Origin: JAGXLC01 sp964461045 | GTDB taxonomy: Bacteria; Bacteroidota; Bacteroidia; Bacteroidales; UBA12077 | Assembly (NCBI GenBank): GCA_964461045.1 | Contig: CAYWSJ010000003.1 | Location: 1-64,000 of the forward strand | Direction: 5' to 3' | DNA length: 64,000 nucleotides | Shown here: positions 8,562-17,732 of the stretch, one piece after another | How the letters are laid out: each line of letters starts with the position of its first letter | How positions within the stretch are numbered: the first letter of the stretch is position 1 | Notes under the pieces: model-generated | The model's input: the letters and a program-made list of their open reading frames with translations, nothing else | What the model was told of the DNA's origin: nothing | Databases searched by the model: none | Made by a program: the position numbers and the translations under genes

Positions 8562-8887
8562 ACTGATAACTGTACATGAGATACACAAACCTGTATTTTT
8601 ATTTTTCTATTGATAAATTGTTTTATTACTGGTTGTCCAAATCTTAGGGATGAATCATTATAAAAATGGAATTCATCTATGAGAGCAGCAACCTGATTTA
8701 TCGGGGTGTAATTTATTTATATCGCTTCCCCGGATCTCTAATGGGAGTTTCTGTAAAAATATTGTCCCTCTCTCAGATTTTAACAATGAATAACTTGTGA
8801 GCGAGAAATGCATATAGTAGAATAATACCAGTAAATTTTAAGCCCTGCACTACAAATATCTTATATCGACCATCCAATAATCTAATA
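8562..8887. other. Intergenic stretch without recognisable gene
   Basis: These 326 bases between smpB and the convergent barrel-protein gene hold no supported gene. I looked for a tmRNA and found neither a tRNA-like end nor a tag reading frame. A weak GC-rich pairing (ATCGGGG at 8700 with CCCCG near 8728) has a 21-base loop and no T run. No clear terminator for either flanking gene is seen. Confidence 0.5.
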
Positions 8888-10231
8888 CTACTGGGCAAAG
8901 AAGAAATCGTTCAACTCGTAAATATCATTGGCTGTAAAATCTGACTCCCCATTAAAAAATGCATCAATAGCCTGCAATAGCTCTCTGTATGCAATTTCAC
9001 CATCTCCATCCTTGTCAATTGGTTTAAACTTCTCTGGAATTTCAACATCTCCTTCCATATTGGCATATTTGCTGGCCTTCCATCCTCTTGAAACAGGTAT
9101 CATATAAGCATCATCCCTTGTTACAGCGTTATAATTATAGTTCAGACTGGCAATCACCTCATCTTCAGTCATCTCAACGCCATCGTCATTAACAATAGCT
9201 CCCGGACTGCTGTTTACCTCCTTATCTTTATAATTAGGCACCCCATCATTGTCATCATCCAGCGGACAGCCTACTGAATCGACAGCAACCTTTGGAGGGT
9301 TATCCGGGCATTCATCTACCAAATCAAGCACATCATCCCTGTCTTCATCGGCAATAGCTGCATAGTCAAAGTCTCCACTTACATCAGCAAATAGCAACTC
9401 CTGCATTTTTGTAGCCGATTCAGAAAAGGGGTCCCAGCCAATTGTAAAATAGGAAAAGCTCAGGATATCATTTTGACTGTTTCCCACAACTTCCCCGTCA
9501 CCATTTTTATATGGAATTCCATCCAAAACATCGGTAAAAGCATAATGAAACCCATTAGCCACACGCACAAAAACACGGCTGCTTAATGCAAGGTCAAATC
9601 CAATATCAACAGTAGCTGCAATAGCGTTCTGCCCATGACTTATAAGATCGAAAACATTGGCTGACTGCATGTTTAGGTTGTAATCATAATCGCGTGAAAC
9701 AATTTGATCTTGCCAGTTATATTCACCACTTTCACCTGCAATATCTGAGCGGGGGTTAAATATTAACATTCCAACTCCGGGTGCAATAAAAGGCCTAAGT
9801 TTAGGTACATTTTTATAGAAATGTCCAAAGCCATATTCCAAATTCAATCCTATAGTAAAGATTTCTGTTTCAAAATTTGCAATCCCATTATATTCCTCAA
9901 CATTTTTCAATTCGTGCAAACTACCATTCAGATATCCTTTCATTCCATAAAGATTAATTCTGAAGTTATGCTTTGAATCCAGGAAAGAGTATGCATTGAT
10001 TTTAATCGGTAATTTAGAAACACCTTCTATGTCATTGTTAAATTCACCAAAATAATCAAACATTCCTGTTCCTACACTAACAACGGGATAATAAACCGGA
10101 TTTTCAACTTCCACTTCCTGGAAAAGTAAATCACCATAACCTCCTGGTTCTTCCTCTTCCTGCCCAAAGCTCAATAACGGAATAGTTATAAAAGCAACAA
10201 AAATGAATATTTGAAAAAAATATTTTTTCAT
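8888..10231 (-). CDS. Outer-membrane barrel-like protein with calcium-binding repeats and EF-hand
   Basis: This 447-aa exported protein has a signal peptide (about residues 1-23, ending LLSFGQ). Residues about 45-285 read as an OmpA-like beta-barrel domain with alternating aromatic strands. A thrombospondin type 3-like segment follows (about 295-345), with Asp-rich calcium loops DEDRDDVLDLVDECPDN and DDDNDGVPNYKD. The C-terminus is an EF-hand pair, with loop DKDGDGEIAYRE starting at D406. The OmpA peptidoglycan-binding domain that usually follows such repeats is absent, replaced by the EF-hand region. The gene starts 3 bases after the stop of the SPOR-like gene, so the two are surely co-transcribed. 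Role unknown; a calcium-stabilised envelope or surface structure is an inference. Confidence 0.8.
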   Translation of the reverse strand: MKKYFFQIFIFVAFITIPLLSFGQEEEEPGGYGDLLFQEVEVENPVYYPVVSVGTGMFDYFGEFNNDIEGVSKLPIKINAYSFLDSKHNFRINLYGMKGYLNGSLHELKNVEEYNGIANFETEIFTIGLNLEYGFGHFYKNVPKLRPFIAPGVGMLIFNPRSDIAGESGEYNWQDQIVSRDYDYNLNMQSANVFDLISHGQNAIAATVDIGFDLALSSRVFVRVANGFHYAFTDVLDGIPYKNGDGEVVGNSQNDILSFSYFTIGWDPFSESATKMQELLFADVSGDFDYAAIADEDRDDVLDLVDECPDNPPKVAVDSVGCPLDDDNDGVPNYKDKEVNSSPGAIVNDDGVEMTEDEVIASLNYNYNAVTRDDAYMIPVSRGWKASKYANMEGDVEIPEKFKPIDKDGDGEIAYRELLQAIDAFFNGESDFTANDIYELNDFFFAQ

Positions 10232-10234
10232 AAT

Positions 10235-11608
10235 CTATCGATACCATTTATGGTTAGTAATCATCAAAGCTTCCTGTACAGTAATCCTTTCCCCGCTATT
10301 ATATGCAGCAACAAATGCATCATCAATAGAGGTTGTGTTCCAGATATGTACCCTGTAATCTCTGGCTTCTTTATATATTGGGAATGATCCCACTGAATAT
10401 TTACGCCATCCCTCGTGAATTTCGGTTCTTACCTCTTTATCAATATTATATCTGTTAAAATAACTTTCAACATTTATGGGCCTGTGCCCGGCAGCTACCT
10501 GAACTCTGTAATAAACACCGGACTGAGGTTCAAGCTTATTTGTTAACTGGCTGTTCTGTTCAAGAATCTTTTGAGCCTCCTCAGCAATTTCAATTCTCAC
10601 TTTTCCTTTATGTTTTTTCAGGTCAGAATATGATTTTGCATCCTCAATCTCTTTTGATTCGGTAAAAATTCCTTCTTTGTTACTAATTTCAGGGGTAGAT
10701 GCATTCTTAATAATGCTTGCAAGATGACTTTTTTCTGTGTTGTTCAAATTCACATCCTGTTGTATAATATCTATATTTCTCGTCTTTTCCGCTTCTATAT
10801 ATGAAAATTTACCCTGAATTTCTCCTGGTGTACCTCCTGGTTCTTTTGGGATAAGCTTATATGAAACTACAAAATACGATTCAGAAGGTAAGGTCATCCA
10901 CAAAAACTTAGCTGTTTGATTCTTGAAAGTAAAAATTGCTTCCTTTTCATCCATACCAACAGCCTTAAAGCCCTCTGGGACAGCCTCCTGTATTTTGGCA
11001 AATTTTTCTTTGTTTCCTTTATTTACAAGAAGATTCACAATGTATTCATCTCCTGTTTCTGTTTTATAAGGTTTTTGCCTGATACAAAGCACTTGTTTCA
11101 TTTGGTCTTTTGCCGCGGGTGGCTTTGCCATCGGTTTAAACTGATCAACATCTACAATCAGAGAGGGATCAATTGAAGGAGAAGGGGTTATGCTAATTGG
11201 CTTCTGTTCAAGAGCCAAAGATTTTCTCTCATTATCAGCAATATAAGCAAAAGAGCCAATTAAATCAAAATCTCCCTTTAATCGTTCATTAATTTTCAGT
11301 TTGTAAGAAATATTGATTACCTCTTTGGCAGGCAATTTCAACCAGATAAATTTAGCTTTTTGATTTTCAAAGGTAAATTCAGCATTACCGCTTTTTATTA
11401 CCTCGGCAGTTACACCTCCAGGTAAATCATGTTGCAAACGGGCAAAACTATTAAGATCCGATTTATTCAATGTAATATCCACTACAACCTCCTGCCCGGC
11501 TTCTACACTTCCCGGTGCACTAACATTAATCTTCACATCTCCCGGGAATAAAAAATTCGCCAGAAGTACACCTAAAAAATTTATGAGAAGCAAAAGTTTA
11601 TAATACAT
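10235..11608 (-). CDS. Exported protein with duplicated Ig-like domain and SPOR-like C-terminus
   Basis: This 457-aa protein has an N-terminal signal sequence (about residues 1-20). It contains two copies of one domain, roughly residues 26-140 and 170-285. Both copies show the pattern FA-x-LQ or FAKIQ, a PxG turn, FTF-x-NQ-x-AKF-x-W and a later SYKL strand, so this is an internal tandem duplication. A charged linker (about 290-360) leads to a C-terminal region (about 365-457) starting YYRVQVAAGHRP that looks like a SPOR-type fold, the domain that binds denuded peptidoglycan. I cannot name the family. The gene is first in a two-gene operon with the calcium-motif barrel protein, 3 bases apart, which suggests a peptidoglycan-to-outer-membrane assembly. 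Confidence 0.78.
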   Translation of the reverse strand: MYYKLLLLINFLGVLLANFLFPGDVKINVSAPGSVEAGQEVVVDITLNKSDLNSFARLQHDLPGGVTAEVIKSGNAEFTFENQKAKFIWLKLPAKEVINISYKLKINERLKGDFDLIGSFAYIADNERKSLALEQKPISITPSPSIDPSLIVDVDQFKPMAKPPAAKDQMKQVLCIRQKPYKTETGDEYIVNLLVNKGNKEKFAKIQEAVPEGFKAVGMDEKEAIFTFKNQTAKFLWMTLPSESYFVVSYKLIPKEPGGTPGEIQGKFSYIEAEKTRNIDIIQQDVNLNNTEKSHLASIIKNASTPEISNKEGIFTESKEIEDAKSYSDLKKHKGKVRIEIAEEAQKILEQNSQLTNKLEPQSGVYYRVQVAAGHRPINVESYFNRYNIDKEVRTEIHEGWRKYSVGSFPIYKEARDYRVHIWNTTSIDDAFVAAYNSGERITVQEALMITNHKWYR

Positions 11609-11736
11609 AACGATTATTTATTTTATCACTGCCTAAATATAAGGATTTTAAGAAATAATAACAAAATATCAACATGAGAAATTAACAATTGTTAATAAAT
11701 GTCCAAAGTTGTTAAAAACTTCATATATATATACTT

Positions 11737-12444
11737 TTAGAAGTTTGGACTCAACAAATATTTTGAATAGAACTCATTAATCATATCAACTGCCTCATCA
11801 GCGGTATCCACCAAATAGAACAGATCCAGATCTTTTTCGTTTATATTCCCTTCTTCAAGAACAACTTCCTTAATCCATCCGACCAATCCGGACCAGAATT
11901 TTTTTCCTACCAGTACGATAGGAAATTTCCCTATCTTTTCAGTTTGAATGAGTGTTATTGCCTCAAATAATTCATCGAGTGTTCCAAATCCTCCTGGTAA
12001 AACGACAAAACCTTGTGCATATTTCACAAACATCACTTTTCTAACGAAAAAATGTTCAAAATTTATAAGTTTATCAGTATCGATAAAAAGATTGGCTGAC
12101 TGTTCAAAAGGAAGATCGATATTCAGACCTACAGATTTTCCTTTTCCTTTCCTGGCTCCCATGTTTCCTGCCTCCATAATTCCAGGTCCTCCTCCGGTGA
12201 TGACGCCATACCCGTTTTGGGTCAATTTATAAGCAATCTCCTCGGCTAATTTGAAGTATTTGTTTTCTGGTTTAGTTCTGGCAGAACCAAAAATTGATAC
12301 ACAGGGTCCTATTTTTGAAAGTTTATCATAGCCTTGTACAAATTCTGATAATATCTTAAATATAGACCATGAATCCGATGTTTGTACTTCGTTCCAATTC
12401 TTAGACTCAAAGGCTTCTTTTATCTTATCTTCCTGGTTACTCAT
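11737..12444 (-). CDS. LOG family protein (nucleoside 5'-monophosphate phosphoribohydrolase)
   Basis: This 235-aa Rossmann-fold protein carries both LOG signature motifs, GGGPGIMEAGNMGA and PGGFGTLDE. Family members cleave the N-glycosidic bond of nucleotide monophosphates, producing free bases from cytokinin nucleotides or AMP; the bacterial substrate is often AMP or unknown. It is last in a probable minus-strand run lytic transglycosylase - uvrA - LOG, 38 bases after the uvrA stop. The sequence gives no further clue to its physiological substrate. Confidence 0.9.
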   Translation of the reverse strand: MSNQEDKIKEAFESKNWNEVQTSDSWSIFKILSEFVQGYDKLSKIGPCVSIFGSARTKPENKYFKLAEEIAYKLTQNGYGVITGGGPGIMEAGNMGARKGKGKSVGLNIDLPFEQSANLFIDTDKLINFEHFFVRKVMFVKYAQGFVVLPGGFGTLDELFEAITLIQTEKIGKFPIVLVGKKFWSGLVGWIKEVVLEEGNINEKDLDLFYLVDTADEAVDMINEFYSKYLLSPNF

Positions 12445-12482
12445 ATTTTTCTTAGGGTGTTAATTTTTTATAAAGATAACAA

Positions 12483-15332
12483 TCATAATTCATCCTGCAA
12501 ATATTTTGCTGTGTAGCCTTTTCCTGATTTAATAATTTCTTCTGGTGATCCGGTGGCAATTATTTCGCCTCCTTTATTTCCTCCCTCCCATCCCAGATCA
12601 ATAATATGATCAGCTACTTTAATTACTTCGAGGTTATGTTCAATAACAATTACCGTATTTCCCTTATCAACTAATGAGTTAAGTACATTCAACAAAACCC
12701 TGACATCTTCAAAGTGCAAACCTGTTGTTGGTTCATCCAGTATAAAAAGAGTTTTACCGGTACTCTTTTTCGATAATTCTGCTGCCAGTTTTACTCTTTG
12801 CGATTCTCCTCCGGAAAGTGTAGTTGAAGGCTGGCCTAATGTGATATAACCTAACCCTACATCCTGTAATACTTTTAATTTATCTTTAATTGAAGGAATC
12901 TGGTCAAAAAATTCTACTGCCTGGTTGATAGTCATATCCAGTACATCACTGATGTTTTTTCCTTTATACTTAACTTCCAGTGTTTCCCTGTTGTATCGTT
13001 TCCCATTACAATCTTTACAATGAACATAAACATCTGGGAGAAAATTCATTTCAATAACCTCTACACCAGCACCTTTACAGGTTTCACATCTTCCTCCTTT
13101 CACATTGAAAGAAAATCTTCCCGGCTTATATCCTCTTATTTTTGATTCCGGTGTTTGGGCAAACAAATTACGTATATCTGAAAAAACACCTGTATAAGTT
13201 GCCGGATTTGATCTGGGTGTTCTGCCCAAAGGAGCCTGATTTACTTCAATAACTTTGTTAAGATTCTCCAGCCCCTCTATATTTTTGTATTCTAAGGGTT
13301 CTTTCACAGAGCGATAAAAATATTTACTCAGGATTGGATACAATGTTTCATTAATGAGAGTAGATTTACCGCTTCCGGAAACACCTGTGATACAGATAAA
13401 TTTTCCAAGAGGAAAGTCCACAGTTACGTTTTTTAAATTATGCCCCGCAGCTTCATTAATAATCAAATGCCCGTTCAAATGCTTCCTTCTTTTCGCGGGA
13501 ATTTTAATCTTCTTCCTGTAGTTCAGATAATCAGCCGTAAGGGTACTTTTCTTCATGATTTCTTCCGGATTACCCTGGGCAACTACCTTCCCTCCAAGTC
13601 TGCCTGCTTTCGGACCAATATCAATAATGTGATCAGCAGACAAAATAATACCCTTATCATGTTCGACCACCATAATTGAATTACCGTTATCCCGCAATTT
13701 TTGCAGAGAATTAATCAGGCGGTCATTATCTCTCTGATGCAAACCAATACTAGGCTCATCGAGAATATAAAGCACATTCACCAATTTTGACCCTATTTGT
13801 GTGGCAAGCCTTATCCTCTGGCTTTCACCTCCTGACAAACTTTTTGAAGGTCTGAACAATGTAAGGTAATCCAGTCCTACCTCTAACAAAAAATTTAACC
13901 TGTTACGTATTTCTTTTACAGGCTCTTTAGCTATTAAATATTGCTTTTTTGTTAATTTTTCTTCAATCGTTTCAAACCAGCGGGATAGTTCTGAAATATC
14001 CATATCAGACAATTCAGCAATATTTTTATCACCAAGTTTAAAGTACAGGGCTTCCTTTTTAAGCCTGGTTCCTTCGCATACCGGACATGTTACTTTTTTG
14101 ATGTATTTATCGGTCCATTTCCTGCCATTTTTATTGCTGTTTTTATGATTCTGCAGAATATAATTAACTACACCATCAAATCGCAGGTAATAATTCGAAG
14201 ATCTGCCCAGCGGTGTTGAATGCAGTCTGAATTTTTCTTCCGAACCATAAAGAATAATATCAAGGGCTTCTTTAGATAGTTTATTTATTGGAGTATCCAG
14301 TTTAAATCCGTATTTCTCTCCAATCGCTTCTAGCTGCCAGAAAGTAAGTATATTTTTATACTTTCCGAATGGTTCAATTCCTCCTTCTTCAATGCTCAGT
14401 TTTCTGTCTGGTATTACCCTGTTAATATCCACATCATTAATTGCTCCAAGCCCGTTGCATTTAGAACATGCACCCTGTGGAGAATTGAAAGAAAATGTAT
14501 GAGGTGCCGGAGGATTGTATGAAATACCGGAAGTCGGGCACATTAAATTCCTGCTGTAAAATCGAGTTTTTCCCGAATCATAATCAAGCAGTAAAAGTGT
14601 CCCGTTTCCTTCATCCAATGCCATTTTTACTGATTTTTTGAGTCGACTTAAATCTTCACCGTCAATTTTTAACTTATCAATAACCAGTTCGATATGGTGC
14701 ATTTTATACCGGTGTAACTTCAGCCCGGGCTTTATCTCTCTCAATTCCCCGTCTACCCGAACATTCAGAAAGCCTTTTTTTCGGAGTCTCTCAAATAATT
14801 CTTTGTAATGCCCCTTTCTTCCCTTTATAAGAGGAGCCAGTAAAATTATCTTGCGCCGGGAATACTGCTGAGCAATAAGATCGATTATTTGCTCATCAGT
14901 GTATTTAACCATTTTCTCATTAGTAACATATGAATATGCTTCACTTGCCCTTGCATAAAGAAGACGTAAAAAGTCGTAAATTTCTGTAATAGTGCCAACA
15001 GTTGATCGCGGATTTTTATTGGTTGTCTTCTGCTCAATGGAAATAACCGGACTCAAACCGGTTATTTTGTCTACATCAGGCCTTTCCAGTTCTCCAATAA
15101 ATTGCCTTGCATAGGCTGACATAGTTTCGATATAGCGCCTCTGACCTTCAGCATATATTGTATCAAAAGCCAGTGAAGACTTTCCGCTGCCACTAAGTCC
15201 TGTAACAACTACCAGTTTATTTCTAGGAATAGTTAAATCAATATTGTCAAGGTTATGAACTCTTGCTCCGAGAATATTAATAGCTGCTGATTCTGAATGA
15301 ACAATATCTTTGTAGCTCTTCTTTCTTGTCAA
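12483..15332 (-). CDS. uvrA: Excinuclease ABC subunit A (UvrA)
   Basis: UvrA is the damage-recognition ATPase of nucleotide excision repair. At 949 aa it is the normal class I length. It has two ABC modules: Walker A GLSGSGKS (residues 45-52) and GVSGSGKS (650-657), each with an LSGGESQR signature and LDEP Walker B. The second zinc module is intact (C749, C752, C772, C775). The first has C265, C289 and C292, but the position expected to be the second cysteine is S268 (CPTS). The only workable start is a TTG at 15332; no in-frame ATG precedes residue 71. It lies between a lytic transglycosylase gene and the LOG gene, with gaps of 33 and 38 bases. Confidence 0.97.
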   Translation of the reverse strand: MTRKKSYKDIVHSESAAINILGARVHNLDNIDLTIPRNKLVVVTGLSGSGKSSLAFDTIYAEGQRRYIETMSAYARQFIGELERPDVDKITGLSPVISIEQKTTNKNPRSTVGTITEIYDFLRLLYARASEAYSYVTNEKMVKYTDEQIIDLIAQQYSRRKIILLAPLIKGRKGHYKELFERLRKKGFLNVRVDGELREIKPGLKLHRYKMHHIELVIDKLKIDGEDLSRLKKSVKMALDEGNGTLLLLDYDSGKTRFYSRNLMCPTSGISYNPPAPHTFSFNSPQGACSKCNGLGAINDVDINRVIPDRKLSIEEGGIEPFGKYKNILTFWQLEAIGEKYGFKLDTPINKLSKEALDIILYGSEEKFRLHSTPLGRSSNYYLRFDGVVNYILQNHKNSNKNGRKWTDKYIKKVTCPVCEGTRLKKEALYFKLGDKNIAELSDMDISELSRWFETIEEKLTKKQYLIAKEPVKEIRNRLNFLLEVGLDYLTLFRPSKSLSGGESQRIRLATQIGSKLVNVLYILDEPSIGLHQRDNDRLINSLQKLRDNGNSIMVVEHDKGIILSADHIIDIGPKAGRLGGKVVAQGNPEEIMKKSTLTADYLNYRKKIKIPAKRRKHLNGHLIINEAAGHNLKNVTVDFPLGKFICITGVSGSGKSTLINETLYPILSKYFYRSVKEPLEYKNIEGLENLNKVIEVNQAPLGRTPRSNPATYTGVFSDIRNLFAQTPESKIRGYKPGRFSFNVKGGRCETCKGAGVEVIEMNFLPDVYVHCKDCNGKRYNRETLEVKYKGKNISDVLDMTINQAVEFFDQIPSIKDKLKVLQDVGLGYITLGQPSTTLSGGESQRVKLAAELSKKSTGKTLFILDEPTTGLHFEDVRVLLNVLNSLVDKGNTVIVIEHNLEVIKVADHIIDLGWEGGNKGGEIIATGSPEEIIKSGKGYTAKYLQDEL

Positions 15333-15365
15333 TGCAAAATAATTTTAATACTTAACGACAATTTT

Positions 15366-16346
15366 CTATTTGCTTTGTTTGGCTGTATTTAAAATATTCT
15401 GGTAATCCCTGTAATTCTCTTCCGGAATTTCAATAAGGTAAGTTTTTCCTCTTTTGTTGGTCAGATAATTCTGGCGTAGCCAGGGATTAAAAATTTTCAA
15501 TAATTTATAGTTAATTCCCTGCTCTGCTGCAAACGCTGGAAAATCTTTCACAGATGAATCAAGTTCAACTTGCTTTGTTGGTATCGAATGATATAAATCA
15601 TCAAATTTAAAGTTAAAACCATATCTGTCAGGATTTTCAAATATAAGTTTTATGGCAAGTATCCGGTAAACGTATCTTGCTGTTTCTTCGTTAAGAACAA
15701 GATTATAATAAGAATCTGCACCTTGTCTTTTCAACTGTCTTGATACAGCTTTTCTGCCAAAATTATAAGAAGCAGCTGCAAGTGTCCAGCTCCCGAATTT
15801 CTCATAAGCATCTTTAAGGAAATTGCAGGCAGCCTCAGTTGATTTCTTAATATGATATCTTTCGTCAACCTCATTGTTAACTTCCAATCCATAGTCTTTT
15901 GCTGTACCTTCAAGAAATTGCCATACACCTACTGCTCCTGCAGGTGAGACTGCATTGGTAAGTTCACTCTCAATAACAGGGATATATTTCATGTCGACAG
16001 GGACCTCATGTTTTTTCAAAATTGATTCTATTTCTGCTAAATGCCTGTTTCCTCTTTTCAAAAGTAAAAGCGTATGTGATTGCCAGTAAGTATTCACGAG
16101 AAGTTCGCGATCAAGGGATTCCCTGACATCAAAATAGTTAACGGGCACGGTTTCACCGGCAAACTCAAGGGTGTCAGGTAATGGAAGGGCATGTATAGAA
16201 TACTTATCTTTAAAACTGTCAAAAAAACCTCTCTCTTCTTCTTTTTCATTTATAAAACCAGAAACCAGGAAAACAATCCCCAGAAAAAGGAAGGTTATCA
16301 TTATATAAAAACTCGTTTTATTAAAGATTTTTTTTACCATAGCCAT
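15366..16346 (-). CDS. Membrane-anchored lytic transglycosylase
   Basis: This 326-aa enzyme should cleave peptidoglycan between MurNAc and GlcNAc, forming 1,6-anhydro ends. An N-terminal membrane anchor or signal (about residues 10-31) precedes the SLT (GH23) domain at about 85-225. The catalytic glutamate sits in IPVIESELTNAVSPAGAVG, followed by the family hallmark GVWQFLEGTAKDYG and later ASYNFG. The C-terminal 90 residues are a linker region like that of MltD proteins without LysM repeats. A TAATTTTG -7 box lies at 16363-16370, just upstream. uvrA follows 33 bases downstream. Confidence 0.9.
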   Translation of the reverse strand: MAMVKKIFNKTSFYIMITFLFLGIVFLVSGFINEKEEERGFFDSFKDKYSIHALPLPDTLEFAGETVPVNYFDVRESLDRELLVNTYWQSHTLLLLKRGNRHLAEIESILKKHEVPVDMKYIPVIESELTNAVSPAGAVGVWQFLEGTAKDYGLEVNNEVDERYHIKKSTEAACNFLKDAYEKFGSWTLAAASYNFGRKAVSRQLKRQGADSYYNLVLNEETARYVYRILAIKLIFENPDRYGFNFKFDDLYHSIPTKQVELDSSVKDFPAFAAEQGINYKLLKIFNPWLRQNYLTNKRGKTYLIEIPEENYRDYQNILNTAKQSK

Positions 16347-16397
16347 CTGTAATTCAATTTGGCAAAATTAAAATTTTTGATACAAAAAAGGGGATTA

Positions 16398-17732
16398 TTA
16401 TTTGAAATAAACACTAAAACCTGTAAATAAATTAAAAGAGTAAGGATATACCCTTGTATTCTCCTCTATAACAGTATGAAGATAGTAATCAAACATAGGC
16501 TGGATAAAGAATTTCGTATTGTCGGAAATATCGTAATTAAAACCAAAACCCAAAACACTTGAATAGTTCACCTTTTCAAGTCCTGTTGTTTCTCCAACAT
16601 ATTGGTTGCTTTCCTGGGTGGCCATATATACGCCATTATTAATAAGGAAATTGGCATTAAAACCACCTATTATATCTAATCCAATTTTTGTATCTAAAAC
16701 CCGAAGTTCCATCATTAATGGAACTTTCAAAAATTCCAGTCTCTGGGTAAGGGTATTATCAAGACTGAATTCGTCTGTGACATCCATAGGAACCGGGCCA
16801 TATTCATTTAAATCTTCAGGGGTTTCAGGTTGTATTTTATCAGACATCAATTCAACGTTTCCCCATGAATTGGGAACCTGATGATACCCCTGCGTTCCTT
16901 TTAAGGTATAAGAATTTTGTGAAACAGTAACATTATTAAGTCTTTGTCCAATTTGGCTATAATAAAGACCGGAACGAATTTTGAAATTTTTAAAAACTTC
17001 ATACCCAACACCCAGACCGCTTGAATAAGCCAGTAAACTGGATTCATCTGGTAAATTTTGTTGAATTTCGGGGTTGGATGTCATTTTTGGATTTTCAACT
17101 ACAGTTCTGTAAGAAAGCGTTGGTGACAATCCTGCTGAAAGAGATAGTTTCCTTTTTTTGCTTTTTTCATACAGGTCTTCATTGTTCCCGGGTACCGTAT
17201 TTAAAAATGCATAGTCATAAATTTGGTTTTTTTTCTCTTTTTCTTCAGTTTTTTCCTTTTCTTCAATTTGTGCTAATCTGTTTTGATGTGTTGGTGTTGA
17301 AATTCCTCCAAATTTTGAGACTAATTTTCTTTTGGGAATGTCGCGGTTTCCTTCATTCAAATCTCTGGTGCTGTTTTCATTCTCCAATTTCTCTTCTTCT
17401 GTTGATTTATTAATTTTTGAAAACCTGGACTGCGCAATTTTATTTGATATATTATTAGTATTCTGTGTTTTTTCAGTCGTGTATTCCGTTTGATTATAAT
17501 TTTGCAGGGCCAGTGGATTTTTCAGAAGATCAGCAGTAGTAAAATAATATAGAAGTCCGCTTAAAATCAGAACCGCCACAGTTGCTGCTACTCTGTACCA
17601 GTAGACTTTTCTTTTCTTTCCCTGATCCAGAGATAACTGAATATCCGCCCACGTCTCCCTGGGCGCTTCAGGAGAATAATCCCTGAGGCGATCACGAAAG
17701 ACTTTATCAATATTTAACTGGTACGGATTCAT
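16398..17732 (-). CDS. Transmembrane protein with C-terminal barrel-like domain, sigma-factor partner
   Basis: This 444-aa protein begins with a cytoplasmic segment (about residues 1-42, RDYSPEAPRETWADIQ) like those of anti-sigma-type proteins, then one membrane helix (about 44-66, rich in Val/Leu and tyrosines). A low-complexity charged linker follows (about 70-185), and then a region (about 190-444) with the aromatic strand pattern of the outer-membrane beta-barrel fold, for example RSGLYYSQIGQRL. The start codon overlaps the stop of the upstream sigma factor gene by one base (TAATG), indicating translational coupling. I infer that it is the membrane partner and probable regulator of that sigma factor. 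An inner-membrane helix joined to an outer-membrane-type barrel fold is topologically odd. Confidence 0.75.
   Translation of the reverse strand: MNPYQLNIDKVFRDRLRDYSPEAPRETWADIQLSLDQGKKRKVYWYRVAATVAVLILSGLLYYFTTADLLKNPLALQNYNQTEYTTEKTQNTNNISNKIAQSRFSKINKSTEEEKLENENSTRDLNEGNRDIPKRKLVSKFGGISTPTHQNRLAQIEEKEKTEEKEKKNQIYDYAFLNTVPGNNEDLYEKSKKRKLSLSAGLSPTLSYRTVVENPKMTSNPEIQQNLPDESSLLAYSSGLGVGYEVFKNFKIRSGLYYSQIGQRLNNVTVSQNSYTLKGTQGYHQVPNSWGNVELMSDKIQPETPEDLNEYGPVPMDVTDEFSLDNTLTQRLEFLKVPLMMELRVLDTKIGLDIIGGFNANFLINNGVYMATQESNQYVGETTGLEKVNYSSVLGFGFNYDISDNTKFFIQPMFDYYLHTVIEENTRVYPYSFNLFTGFSVYFK

Noticed and set aside
8562..8887. tmRNA gene next to smpB
   Set aside because: No tRNA-like acceptor/T-arm pair or tag-coding frame is present, and the region is shorter than a usual tmRNA.
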